Positions 35,823 through 44,289 of a stretch of DNA of 64,000 nt are shown here, one piece after another; position 1 is the stretch's first letter; each line of letters begins with the position of its first letter. Source of the DNA: CAWFXC01 sp963819735 (GTDB taxonomy: Bacteria > Actinomycetota > Acidimicrobiia > IMCC26256 > DASPTH01); contig CAWFXC010000001.1 of assembly GCA_963819735.1 (NCBI GenBank), positions 2,294,001-2,358,000 of the forward strand, given 5' to 3'. Below the pieces are notes generated by a model. The model worked only from the letters and a program-made list of their open reading frames with translations. It did not search any database and was not told where the DNA came from. A program made the position numbers and the translations under genes.

Positions 35823-36553
35823 GCCCCGAAGAGATCGCCGACCTCCTGCCGGCGTACGCGCTCGACGCAGTCGACGACGACGAACGCGCCGCCATCGACG
35901 AGTACCTCGCGCGCACGCCGGAGGCCCGCGACGACGTGGCCGAGTTCCAGGCTGCGGCGTCGCTGCTCGCGCACGCGGGCGGCCCGCCGCCCGAAGGCGT
36001 GTGGGAGCGGCTGGAGTCGATCATCGCCGAGTCTCCGCCGCCCCTGCGCGCGGTGCCGCCGCCCGACGTCATCGGCCCGCCGCGTCCGGCGGCGCGTCCC
36101 CGGCGCGAGTTCCGGTGGCAGTGGGTCGCGGCCGCCGCCGCGGCACTGGCGCTGGTGTTCGCGGGCCTCTGGATCTTCGACGGCGCGGGCGATCACAGTG
36201 TCACCCGGGACACCGCGGAGCTGGCGCGCGCCGCGCAAGACGCGCCGGGCGCGCGTCACGCGGTGCTCACCGATTCCGCCGGTCAGACGCTCGCGACCGC
36301 CGTGGTGCTGCGCGACGGCACCGGCTACCTCACGCCCCAGCTGCCGCGCGTGTCGGCCGATCAGACCTACCAGCTGTGGGGAATCACCAAGACGGGAACG
36401 ATCTCGCTCGGCGTGCTCGGTCCGAATCCGAACGTGGTCGCGTTCAAGGCGGCCGCGCCGACGCAGAGTCTGGCGATCACCGTCGAGGCCGCCGGCGGCG
36501 TCCCGGTGAGTCACAACGCGCCCGACGCGGTCGGCGACGTCGTCGCCAGCTGA
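35807..36553 (+). CDS. RskA-type membrane anti-sigma factor
   Basis: This 248-residue protein has an N-terminal sigma-binding domain (DLLPAYALDAVDDDERAAIDEYLAR) without the zinc-binding HxxxCxxC motif, a single membrane helix (WQWVAAAAAALALVFAGLWIF, about residues 107-127) and an external RskA-like domain (TYQLWGITKTGTISLGVLG). It should hold the sigma factor at the membrane until a signal triggers proteolysis. The start overlaps the sigma gene. Confidence 0.87.
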   Translation: MDRELSPEEIADLLPAYALDAVDDDERAAIDEYLARTPEARDDVAEFQAAASLLAHAGGPPPEGVWERLESIIAESPPPLRAVPPPDVIGPPRPAARPRREFRWQWVAAAAAALALVFAGLWIFDGAGDHSVTRDTAELARAAQDAPGARHAVLTDSAGQTLATAVVLRDGTGYLTPQLPRVSADQTYQLWGITKTGTISLGVLGPNPNVVAFKAAAPTQSLAITVEAAGGVPVSHNAPDAVGDVVAS

Positions 36554-36680
36554 CGCACTCTTCGTCGCGCCAGTCGGTTCGAGCACGCGTCGCGCGCTGA
36601 ACGCGCGCCTTGTCGACGTGTCCACGCGACACGTCCGCACGTCGCACACCACGCGCCGGATTCGAGATTCGCGATTTCTC

Positions 36681-36707
36681 CCATCCGCCGCGCGGTGGGC
36701 GGCGAAC
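36681..36707 (+). promoter_or_regulatory. ECF-type promoter of the ferritin-like operon
   Basis: CCATCC (36681-36686), 16 bases, CGAAC (36703-36707). Sequence and spacing are identical to the promoter of the sigma factor gene. The start codon is about 60 bases further on with a good ribosome site, so this transcript has a leader. Confidence 0.7.
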
Positions 36708-36766
36708 AACGCAGGACCGCGCACACCAGCGGGACAACGAACCCGAACCCCCGAGGGAGAGACCGC

Positions 36767-37609
36767 ATGGCAATCGACGAAACGAGGTTGCGCGACTTGC
36801 TCGATCAGTCGCAGGACCTGAACTCCGACGCGATGACCGTCACGCGCAGTTCACTCGACGAGCTCGTCGAGTTGGGTCACGACGAGCGTCGCACCGGTGA
36901 CGACGTGCCCATGATCGACGAATCCACCCGACGCCGTGAGTTGCTCGGTGGACTGCCGAAGGGTGGCGTGCTCGCAGCCGCCGGTCTCGGTACCGCGATG
37001 GTGGCGTTGCTCGCAAGCCCCGCGTTCGCCAACAAGGCAATGGACGTGCAGATGCTCCAGACCGCGGCGTCGATCGAAAACCTCGCCGTCGCCACGTACG
37101 CAACCGCGCTGACCCTCGATTTCATCGGGGGCGCCAGCGCCATCCCGGTGGTCAAGGCGTTCGTGCAGAAGACCAAGGACCAGCACCAGGAGCACGCCCA
37201 GGCGTTCAACGCCGCGGCGACGCGATTGGGCGGCAAGTCGCAGGACCAGCCCGACCCCGTGCTGCTCGGCGTGGTCAACAACGCCAAGCCCGGTCTCACC
37301 GGCCCGGCTCAGGTGGTCGACCTCGCCATCGAGCTCGAGAACGGTGCCGCGTCCACCTACGTGGCGAACACCGGGGCGTACGCGAACAAGAACGCCCGCT
37401 CGGTGGCCGCCAGCATCATGGGGGTCGAGGCGCAACACGTCGCCATCCTCAATGCGGTGAAGGCGCTCGTGGCCGGCGGAGCTGCCGATCTCATCACGCT
37501 CCCGCCCGACGCGAGCAAGTTGCCGGCCGCGGCCGGGAGCGTCGGCTTCCCCAACGCGTTCTACCCGACCACGGACGCTCGTCCGGCGAACGAAGGAGCA
37601 GTGCAGTGA
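36767..37609 (+). CDS. Exported ferritin-like protein 1
   Basis: This 280-residue protein has an N-terminal cytoplasmic part, a Tat-like signal (TRRRELLGG then a hydrophobic run ending ASPAFA) and a ferritin-like four-helix domain. Metal ligands of two half-sites are seen in QTAASIENLAVATY, DQHQEHAQAF, IELENGAASTY and GVEAQHVAIL. Such proteins bind a di-iron centre; storage, oxidase or stress functions are all possible. GAGGGAGA precedes the ATG. It is coupled to the second ferritin-like gene by GTGA and sits behind the ECF-type promoter. Confidence 0.85.
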   Translation: MAIDETRLRDLLDQSQDLNSDAMTVTRSSLDELVELGHDERRTGDDVPMIDESTRRRELLGGLPKGGVLAAAGLGTAMVALLASPAFANKAMDVQMLQTAASIENLAVATYATALTLDFIGGASAIPVVKAFVQKTKDQHQEHAQAFNAAATRLGGKSQDQPDPVLLGVVNNAKPGLTGPAQVVDLAIELENGAASTYVANTGAYANKNARSVAASIMGVEAQHVAILNAVKALVAGGAADLITLPPDASKLPAAAGSVGFPNAFYPTTDARPANEGAVQ

Positions 37610-38442
37610 GGCGTCGCAACCGCAAGCAGGATTCCCTCGCGCTCAGCGAGGGCGAGCTCACGGAGATGACCCGCGACCTCGACGACGCCCACCACGACTC
37701 GTTGCCGTCGCTGCGGTCGAGTCTCGAGGAGTGGACCGATTCGAGCGGCGACATCCGCGAGGGCATCACCCGCCTCGTGTCCACGCCGTCGAGCCGACGA
37801 GCGTTCCTGCTCGGCGGTGGTGCGGTGCTCGGCGGATTCGCACTGGTCGGGAGTGGTGTCGGCAGTGGCCTCGCCGCCGCGGCCACGAGCAACCGCGTCC
37901 GGGCCGGCTCCCCCAGTTCGGCGCCGGTGGCGCAGAAGCTCACCGGGGACCTCGCGGTGGTGGCCCTGGCGGCGTCGCTCGAGAACCTCGCGGTCGGCAC
38001 CTACCAGGCCGCGATCGATGCGGTCACCGCGGGCAAGCTCACCGGCGTGCCCCCGGCGGTGGTGACGTTCGCGCAGACCGCGCAGGGTCAGCACAAGGAC
38101 CACGCGGCCGCGTGGAACGGTGTGCTCACCGGTGCGGGCAAGCAGCCCATAACGGGCGTCGACACCACGGTCAAGAAGTCGGTCGACGCGGCCTTCGCCA
38201 AGGTCACCGATGTGCCCGGCCTCGCGGCGTTGGCGCTCGACCTCGAGAACGTCGCCGCCGCGACGTACCTCGCGGCGATCGGCGTCGTGAAGAGCCCGGC
38301 CGGGATCAAGACCGCGGCCAGCATCCAGCCGGTCGAGATGCAGCACGCGGCGATCCTGAACTACCTGCTCGGCCAGTACCCCGTACCTGATGCGTTCGCC
38401 AAGACCACGGGTGCTCGTCCGGCGAGCGACAAGATCGGCTGA
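37606..38442 (+). CDS. Exported ferritin-like protein 2
   Basis: This 278-residue protein is a paralogue of the preceding one, with a long acidic N-terminus, the Tat motif SRRAFLLGGG followed by a hydrophobic core, and a ferritin-like domain with ASLENLAVGTY, GQHKDHAAAW, LDLENVAAATY and QPVEMQHAAIL. The second ligand position has Asp-His instead of Glu-His, so its metal site may differ. The two may form a hetero-oligomer outside the membrane; this is inference from coupling. Confidence 0.85.
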   Translation: MRRRNRKQDSLALSEGELTEMTRDLDDAHHDSLPSLRSSLEEWTDSSGDIREGITRLVSTPSSRRAFLLGGGAVLGGFALVGSGVGSGLAAAATSNRVRAGSPSSAPVAQKLTGDLAVVALAASLENLAVGTYQAAIDAVTAGKLTGVPPAVVTFAQTAQGQHKDHAAAWNGVLTGAGKQPITGVDTTVKKSVDAAFAKVTDVPGLAALALDLENVAAATYLAAIGVVKSPAGIKTAASIQPVEMQHAAILNYLLGQYPVPDAFAKTTGARPASDKIG

Positions 38443-38468
38443 TCCCCCCCAGGTTCGTCGGCTCCGGT

Positions 38469-38540
38469 GGCCGGGTCGGGTGCGTCAGCACCGGCCCGGC
38501 CACTCTTGTTCTTGTTCTTGTTCTTGTTCTCGTTCCCGTT
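38469..38540 (+). terminator. Rho-independent terminator with hexamer T-rich tract
   Basis: A GC-rich stem (38469-38483 with 38488-38501, one bulge, four-base loop) is followed by four perfect CTTGTT units and two degenerate ones (38505-38540), giving the T-rich tail. It lies 27 bases after the second ferritin-like gene and should end its transcript. It is the best intrinsic terminator in the window. Confidence 0.65.
38505..38540. repeat. CTTGTT hexamer tandem repeat
   Basis: Four perfect and two degenerate copies. It could vary in copy number. In one frame it would encode alternating Leu-Phe, but this lies upstream of the carotenoid oxygenase start and is probably not translated. Confidence 0.7.
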
Positions 38541-38580
38541 CTCGGCTCGGCGCTCCGGCTTGGTCGCGGGAATCGACGTG

Positions 38581-40035
38581 ATGCAATCTCGCGTGTCGTC
38601 CTCCCGCGAAAGGCACGCCGTGGCGCCTCCCGAGCTCCAGTTGGTCGATGCGAAGGCCAATCCCTATCTCTCGTGCCGGTTCGCACCGGTGCACCGCGAG
38701 ATCGAGACCACCGACCTCGTGATCGATGGTGATCTCCCCGCCGATCTCGCCGGCGTGTTCATGCGCAACGGGCCGAATCCGCGGTTCCCTCCGCTCGGGA
38801 GCTACACGTTCCCGATGGAGGGCGACGGCATGCTCCACGCGCTCTGGCTCGAGCACGGCACCGCCAGCTACAAGAACCGCTGGGTGGTCACCGAGGGCAT
38901 GAAGGCCGAAGAGCGGGCGGGCCGGGCGCTCTACGGCGGGCTCATGACGCCGGCCTTCGTCGACCAGTCGTTGCTGGGCCCCGATCCCGATCCGGGGTGG
39001 CCGTTCAAGCTCGACGCATTCGTCAACGTCGTGCACCATGCCGGTCACTACCTCGCGCTCGAGGAGGGCACGCCGCCCTACGAGGTCTCGCCCGAGCTCG
39101 CGACCGTGGGTCGCTACGACTTCGCGGGCGGGCTCCCCGCCGGGCTCACCGCGCACCCGAAGATCGATCCGCGTACCGGCGAGATGGTGATCTTCCGCTA
39201 CGACGTCGAAGCGCCGTTCCTCACGTGGGCCGTCATCGGGGCCGACGGCCGCGTGTCGCGCCCGCCGGTCGCGGTCGACGGTGTCGACCAGGGGTTCATG
39301 ATCCACGACTTCGCGATCAGCGAGCGTTTCGTCGTGCTCCTGCTCGGTCCCGCGGTCTTCGACATCGACGCCATGCTCACCGGTGGTCAGGTCCTGAAGT
39401 GGCAACCGGAGCTCGGGGTGCGGATCGCGGTGATCCCGCGCGACGGTGGCGGGCCGACCCGTTGGATCGAGACCGACGCGTTCTGGGTGTGGCACTTCGC
39501 CAACGCGTACGACGACGGCGACACCGTCATCATGGACTACTCGTCCTGGAGCGCGCCTGCGTTCCTGGCCCCGCCGGGCGCGCCGATCACCGGCGCGTTC
39601 AACCGCGCAGTGCTGCACCCCGCGTCGGGCCGCGTCGGCATCACCGCGCTGCACGAACGTGGGAACGAGTTCCCCCGGATCGACGATCGGGTCCTGGGTC
39701 GGGAGCACCGTTACGTCACCACGGTCGCGAGCTCCGGGCGTCCCGGGATCGTCCCCGCCGAGCACGACGTGCTCTGCCGTATCGACCTGCACACGGGGGA
39801 GTGGGTCGAGCAGCCCACCGACGCCGCGCTGGGCGACGTGGTGTTCGCGCCCCGGCCCGGTGGCACCGACGAGATCGACGGCTACTACCTCACCTTCGGC
39901 ACGACGTTCGACCATCCGCACTCCGCGCTGTACGTGTGGGACGCCGCCGACTTCCCGAGCGAGCCACGCGCCAAGGTGATCGTGCCGCAGCGCATCCCGA
40001 ACGGGCTCCACGCGAACTGGTTCGCGGCCGGGTGA
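38581..40035 (+). CDS. Carotenoid oxygenase (RPE65/CCD family)
   Basis: This 484-residue enzyme of the seven-blade propeller family cleaves a carotenoid or related alkene with non-haem iron held by four histidines. They are visible in LTAHPKID, IHDFAIS, FHF-like WHFANAYD and the terminal GLHANWF, and the family start FMRNGPNPRFPP and GDGMLHALW are present. The substrate is unknown and no carotenoid genes are near. Candidate starts are ATG 38581, GTG 38578 and GTG 38620 (preceded by AAAGG). Confidence 0.87.
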   Translation: MQSRVSSSRERHAVAPPELQLVDAKANPYLSCRFAPVHREIETTDLVIDGDLPADLAGVFMRNGPNPRFPPLGSYTFPMEGDGMLHALWLEHGTASYKNRWVVTEGMKAEERAGRALYGGLMTPAFVDQSLLGPDPDPGWPFKLDAFVNVVHHAGHYLALEEGTPPYEVSPELATVGRYDFAGGLPAGLTAHPKIDPRTGEMVIFRYDVEAPFLTWAVIGADGRVSRPPVAVDGVDQGFMIHDFAISERFVVLLLGPAVFDIDAMLTGGQVLKWQPELGVRIAVIPRDGGGPTRWIETDAFWVWHFANAYDDGDTVIMDYSSWSAPAFLAPPGAPITGAFNRAVLHPASGRVGITALHERGNEFPRIDDRVLGREHRYVTTVASSGRPGIVPAEHDVLCRIDLHTGEWVEQPTDAALGDVVFAPRPGGTDEIDGYYLTFGTTFDHPHSALYVWDAADFPSEPRAKVIVPQRIPNGLHANWFAAG

Positions 40036-40043
40036 ACCGCTCG

Positions 40044-40259
40044 CTATTTGAACGCACCGCTGCCGCGGGCGAACAGGTGCCAGCCCAGCCACGCCCAGGC
40101 GATCACCACCAGGATCCGCGCCGTCCGTGTGCGCGTGAGCGCGTGCACCGCGGCGGGCAGCGTCATGGCGTCGTCGCGGCGCGCGGTGATGATCGCCCAC
40201 CCGATCGCCAGCAAGAGGATCAGGCCGTAGCCCGCGAACGTGATCGTGCGCGAGCTCAC
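40044..40259 (-). CDS. Small membrane protein (DUF6186-like)
   Basis: This 71-residue protein has two membrane segments (FAGYGLILLLAIGWAII and ILVVIAWAWLGWHLFARG) and resembles DUF6186, a family of small actinobacterial membrane proteins of unknown role. The GTG start overlaps the upstream gene by GTGA. Confidence 0.65.
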   Translation of the reverse strand: MSSRTITFAGYGLILLLAIGWAIITARRDDAMTLPAAVHALTRTRTARILVVIAWAWLGWHLFARGSGAFK

Positions 40260-40687
40260 GGGCGCGCGGTTCGTGGTCGCTTCACCAGCACCCATCCGAG
40301 CGCGAGCCAGAGCAGGAACATCAACGCCCGCCCGGGATGCACGCTCATGATGTCGTCGGCGATCACGCTCAGGGTCGGGTGATCCGCGCGCGGCGACGAG
40401 AACAGCGCGGTGAGCTCCCACACAGTGGCCAGCACCACCAGCGCGATCCAGACCGCAACCGAGCCGCGCGAGGCACGACGAGCCGGCTGGTCGAAGATCG
40501 GGGGCGAGGACGCCGGTGACGGCCGGCACGCCAGCACCAGCACCGCGATGGCCGGGATCGCCACCAGGACGTCTTCCGTGGTGGTGAACGGGCGGAACCC
40601 CGCCGCGATCCAGGAGTACACCGCGGCGCCTCCGACGGCGACCACCACGAACGCGCTCGGCCGGGCGGCCGTTCGGAGGGGTTCCAC
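40256..40687 (-). CDS. Membrane protein, unrecognised
   Basis: This 143-residue protein has four membrane segments (AFVVVAVGGAAVYSWIAAGF, DVLVAIPAIAVLVLAC, VAVWIALVVLATVWELTALF and ALMFLLWLALGWVLV). No family is recognised. It is coupled to the downstream small membrane protein, so the pair probably acts together. The GTG start follows CACACT at six bases, a weak leaderless candidate. Confidence 0.6.
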   Translation of the reverse strand: MEPLRTAARPSAFVVVAVGGAAVYSWIAAGFRPFTTTEDVLVAIPAIAVLVLACRPSPASSPPIFDQPARRASRGSVAVWIALVVLATVWELTALFSSPRADHPTLSVIADDIMSVHPGRALMFLLWLALGWVLVKRPRTARP

Positions 40688-40796
40688 GACCCCAGTGTGA
40701 CCGATGCACCGCCCGCCGTCGGGCGGGCGGACCAGCGTGGGATCGAACCGCGGGGCGGGGGTAGCGTCGCCGGGAACGAGGACGAAGGAGGCGGCG

Positions 40797-41822
40797 ATGG
40801 AACACCGCATGATCGGCCGGACCGGGGTCAGCGTCAGCCCGCTCTGCCTCGGGGCGATGATGTTCGGCGCGTGGGGCAACCCCGACCACGACGAGTCGAT
40901 CGACATCGTGCACGCCGCGCTCGACGCCGGGATCAACTTCATCGACACCGCCGACGTGTACTCGGCCGGTGAGTCGGAGGCGATCGTCGCCAAGGCGATC
41001 CAGGGCCGCCGCGACGACATCGTGTTGGCGACCAAGGTCCACGGCAACATGGGCGCCGACCCCAACATGAAGGGCAACTCGCGCCGCTGGATCATCCGCG
41101 AGTGCGAGGAGAGCCTCCGCCGGCTCGACACCGACTACATCGACCTGTACCAGATCCACCGCCCCGACCCCGGCACCGACATCGACGAGACGCTCGGCGC
41201 ACTCACCGATCTCGTGCACCAGGGGAAGATTCGCTACGCGGGCAGTTCGACGTTCCCAGCGTCGGCCATCGTGGAGGCCCAGTGGGTGGCCGAGCGTCGC
41301 AACCGTGAGCGCTTCGTGTGCGAGCAGCCCCCGTATTCGATCCTCGTCCGTGGAGTCGAGGCCGACGTGCTGCCGACGTGCGAGCGCTACGGCATGGGAG
41401 TGATCCCGTGGAGCCCGCTCGCCGGCGGTTGGCTGTCGGGCAAGTGGCGCAAGGGCGGCGACGATCTCACCAGCAACCGCGCCAACCGCATTCCGCAGCG
41501 CTACGACCTCGCGTTGCCGGAGAACCAGCGGAAGCTCGACGCCACCGATGCGTTGGGTGCGCTGGCCGACGACGCCGGCATCCCGCTCGTGCACCTGGCG
41601 GTGGCGTGGGTGCTGCGCAATCCTGCCGTGACCTCCGCCATCATCGGGCCCCGCACGATGGAGCAGCTCACCACGCAACTCGGCGCCGAAGCGGTGACGC
41701 TCGACGACGATCTCCTCGACCGCATCGACGAGATCGTGCCGCCCGGCACCAACTACAACTGGGCCGACGCCGGCTACGTGCCGCCGATGATCGCCGATCC
41801 GCGCGCGCGCCGTCGTCCCTGA
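40797..41822 (+). CDS. Aldo/keto reductase
   Basis: This 341-residue NADPH enzyme reduces carbonyl compounds. The family pattern is clear: GRTGVSVSPLCLGAM, the catalytic Asp and Tyr in FIDTADVYSAGESE, Lys in LATKVHG and His in DLYQIHRPDPGTD. AAGGAGG precedes the ATG by five bases, and TAGCGT at 40772 is a possible -10 box. It leads a probable operon with the SDR and ALDH genes. Confidence 0.9.
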   Translation: MEHRMIGRTGVSVSPLCLGAMMFGAWGNPDHDESIDIVHAALDAGINFIDTADVYSAGESEAIVAKAIQGRRDDIVLATKVHGNMGADPNMKGNSRRWIIRECEESLRRLDTDYIDLYQIHRPDPGTDIDETLGALTDLVHQGKIRYAGSSTFPASAIVEAQWVAERRNRERFVCEQPPYSILVRGVEADVLPTCERYGMGVIPWSPLAGGWLSGKWRKGGDDLTSNRANRIPQRYDLALPENQRKLDATDALGALADDAGIPLVHLAVAWVLRNPAVTSAIIGPRTMEQLTTQLGAEAVTLDDDLLDRIDEIVPPGTNYNWADAGYVPPMIADPRARRRP

Positions 41823-41841
41823 TCACCCGGCACCGACGACG

Positions 41842-42694
41842 ATGTCTGCACTCGAGGGCATGCGCGCGCTGGTCACCGGTGGAGGAACCGGGATCGGGTT
41901 CGGGATCGCGGGGGCGTTGCTCGACGCCGGCGCCACGGTCACGATCGCCGGGCGCCGTGAAGACGTCCTGGAACGTGCCGCGGCCGCGCTGCACGCCGAG
42001 TTCGCCCGCGCCGGTTCCGGAGCGGAAGTGCGGAAGGTGCGCTGCGACGTGACCGTCGAGTCCGACGTCGCCGCCGCGGTTGCGGTGGCGGCGGGGCCCG
42101 ACGGCCGCCTCGACATCGCGGTGGCCAACGCCGGATCTGCGGTGCCGGGCCCGTTCCTTCTGGTCGACGACGCGGGCTGGCGCTTCTGCTGCGAGCTCAA
42201 CATCATCGGCACCGCGTCGACCTTCCGCCACGCGGCGCGGGCCATGACCGACGGTGGATCGTTGATCGCGATCTCCACTGCGGCGTCGAACGCCCCGGAA
42301 GTCGGGATGGCGGCGTACAGCGCGACCAAGGCCGCCGTCGACATGATGGTGCGGGCCGCGGCCTGGGAGCTCGGCCCCCGCCGCATCCGGGTGAACGCGA
42401 TCCAGCCCGGCTACGTGCCCACCGACGCCACCCAGGGCGCATTCTCCGACGACGTGATCGCCGATCTGGCCACCCGGGTCGCGCTCGGCGCAACCCGGCC
42501 GGGCCGACGACATCGCCGCGCTCGCGGTGCACCTGGCCGGCCCCGGGGGCACGTGGATCACCGGACAGGTGATCGCGGTCGACGGCGGGCTCTCGGTGCA
42601 GCCGATGGCGGACCTCTCCGACATCTCGGTCCGCATGTACGGCGCCGATGCGGTGGCCGACGCCCTCGGCCGCACCCCCGCGCCCGAGGCCTGA
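41842..42694 (+). CDS. Short-chain dehydrogenase (one apparent frameshift)
   Basis: After repair this is a 283-residue SDR with the cofactor loop TGGGTGIGFGIA, NAGSAV, the catalytic Ser in STAASN, Tyr and Lys in YSATKAAV, and the C-terminal ITGQVIAVDGGLS. The frame advances by one base at 42488-42491: removal of one base in GGCGCAA restores GQPGRADDIAALAVHLAG. It starts 19 bases after the aldo/keto reductase and ends five bases before the ALDH gene. Confidence 0.87.
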
Positions 42695-42699
42695 GCGCG

Positions 42700-44169
42700 G
42701 TGGACGCGACTGCCGCGGCCGCGCTGATCGGGGAACTCGCCGCTCGCGGCCACGTCATCGGCGATGGGCGTTCGCGCGGCGACAGTGGGGGAAGCTACGA
42801 GCACCACAATCCGGCAACCGGTGCGCTCCAGGCGACGCTGCCGCTTGGTGGCGCGCGCGAGATCGACGACGCAGTGCGCGCCGCGAGCGCAGCGCGGGCG
42901 ACGTGGCGCGACACGCCGGTGCAGGAACGCGCCGCGATCCTGTACCGCCTTGCCGATCTCCTGACCGAACGCGACGACGAAGCCACCGCGATCAACGCGC
43001 TCGACAACGGCACACCGGTCAGCGCGATGCGATCAGGTGCCTACACCGCGGCGTGGACGCGCTACTACGCGGGCTGGGTCGACAAGCTCGAGGGACAGGT
43101 CGTGCCGGTGTACGGATCCAACGGCCTCGACGTCGTCCTCCCCGAACCGTACGGCGTGGTCGGCGCCATCGTGCCGTGGAACGGCCCGATGATGGGCATG
43201 GGCCAGAAGGCGGTGCCGGCGCTGGCGGCCGGGAACACGGTGGTGGTGAAGCCACCGGAGATCGCGCCGTTCGGTGCGCTGCGCTTCGCCGAGCTCGCGC
43301 TGGAGGCGGGGCTGCCGCCGGGCGCCCTCAATGTGGTGGTGGGCGGCGCGGCGGCCGGCGACGCGCTGGTGCGCCATCCCGGTGTCGACAAGGTCTCGTT
43401 CACCGGCGGGACCGCGACGGCCCGCCAGGTCATGGCGGCGGCGGCCGACACCCTCATCCCGCTCGCGCTCGAGCTCGGGGGCAAGTCGGCCAACATCGTG
43501 TTCCCCGACGCCGATCTCGACACGGCGGCGTCAGTGGCGGCGATGCTCGGCGCGGTGCTGCTGAGCGGGCAGGGGTGTGCACTGCCTACCCGTCTCTACG
43601 TGCACGACGACGTCTACGACGACGTCGTCGCGCGCGTCGTCTCGCAGGTGAAGTCGGTGCGCGTCGGTGATCCGTTCGATCCGGGGGTGCTGATGGGCCC
43701 GGTGGTCACTGCGCGCGCGTGTGAGCGCATCCTCGGCGTGATCGAGCGGGCGCGTTCGGCCGGCGCGGGCACGTTGCTCACCGGCGGGACGCGTCTCGAC
43801 GGCGCCTTGGCCGACGGTTACTTCGTCGCGCCCACCGTGTTCGGCGACACCGATCACGACAGCGAGCTCGCCCGCCACGAGATCTTCGGGCCGGTGCTCG
43901 CGGTGATGCGATTTCGCGACGAGGACGAAGTCGTCGACCTGGCCAACGACAGCCCGTTCGGTCTCGCCGCCTACGTCCACACGCGCGACCTGGCGCGGGC
44001 ACAACGCGTCGCCCGTCGGCTCGAAGTGGGGACGGTCACCGTGAACACGTTCCCCGGCATGTCGCCGAACGCGCCGTTCGGTGGCTACAAGCAGAGCGGA
44101 TTCGGGCGCGAGGGTGGACGCGCCGGCATCGAGGAGTTCGTGCGCCGCAAGAACGTGCTGTTCGGCTGA
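42700..44169 (+). CDS. Aldehyde dehydrogenase
   Basis: This 489-residue NAD-dependent enzyme oxidises aldehydes to acids. Catalytic residues are Glu in LELGGKSANIV and Cys in SGQGCALPTR; the cofactor site includes VPWNGPMMG and FTGGTATARQV, and the terminal NTFPGMSPNAPFGGYKQSGFGRE is typical. Because the upstream SDR frame is shifted, the raw sequence reads through from SDR to ALDH as one false fusion. With the reductase and SDR it forms an alcohol or ketone to acid cassette. Confidence 0.9.
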   Translation: MDATAAAALIGELAARGHVIGDGRSRGDSGGSYEHHNPATGALQATLPLGGAREIDDAVRAASAARATWRDTPVQERAAILYRLADLLTERDDEATAINALDNGTPVSAMRSGAYTAAWTRYYAGWVDKLEGQVVPVYGSNGLDVVLPEPYGVVGAIVPWNGPMMGMGQKAVPALAAGNTVVVKPPEIAPFGALRFAELALEAGLPPGALNVVVGGAAAGDALVRHPGVDKVSFTGGTATARQVMAAAADTLIPLALELGGKSANIVFPDADLDTAASVAAMLGAVLLSGQGCALPTRLYVHDDVYDDVVARVVSQVKSVRVGDPFDPGVLMGPVVTARACERILGVIERARSAGAGTLLTGGTRLDGALADGYFVAPTVFGDTDHDSELARHEIFGPVLAVMRFRDEDEVVDLANDSPFGLAAYVHTRDLARAQRVARRLEVGTVTVNTFPGMSPNAPFGGYKQSGFGREGGRAGIEEFVRRKNVLFG

Positions 44170-44196
44170 ACCTCGGCGAGCCGCCCCTCTTGCGAG

Positions 44197-44240
44197 CATC
44201 TCGGAGTTCGCGCTCACCGGTGTACGTGAACTCCGAGATG
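44197..44240. terminator. Thirteen-pair hairpin between convergent genes
   Basis: CATCTCGGAGTTC (44197-44209) pairs perfectly with GAACTCCGAGATG (44228-44240). The loop holds the palindrome CACCGGTG. It lies between the ALDH and amidohydrolase stops and could terminate both. Confidence 0.5.
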
Positions 44241-44289
44241 TTCCGGGGCTGAGCCGGGTCGGGCCGCGGAGTCCGAAGCCGGCGAACCG

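Noticed and set aside
38467..38580. N-terminal extension of the carotenoid oxygenase with a Leu-Phe signal-like segment
   Set aside because: The segment is produced by the CTTGTT hexamer array, which follows a strong hairpin and is better explained as a terminator.
41842..44169. A natural SDR-aldehyde dehydrogenase fusion
   Set aside because: The SDR C-terminus is intact in another frame with its own stop at 42694, and the ALDH has its own GTG start.
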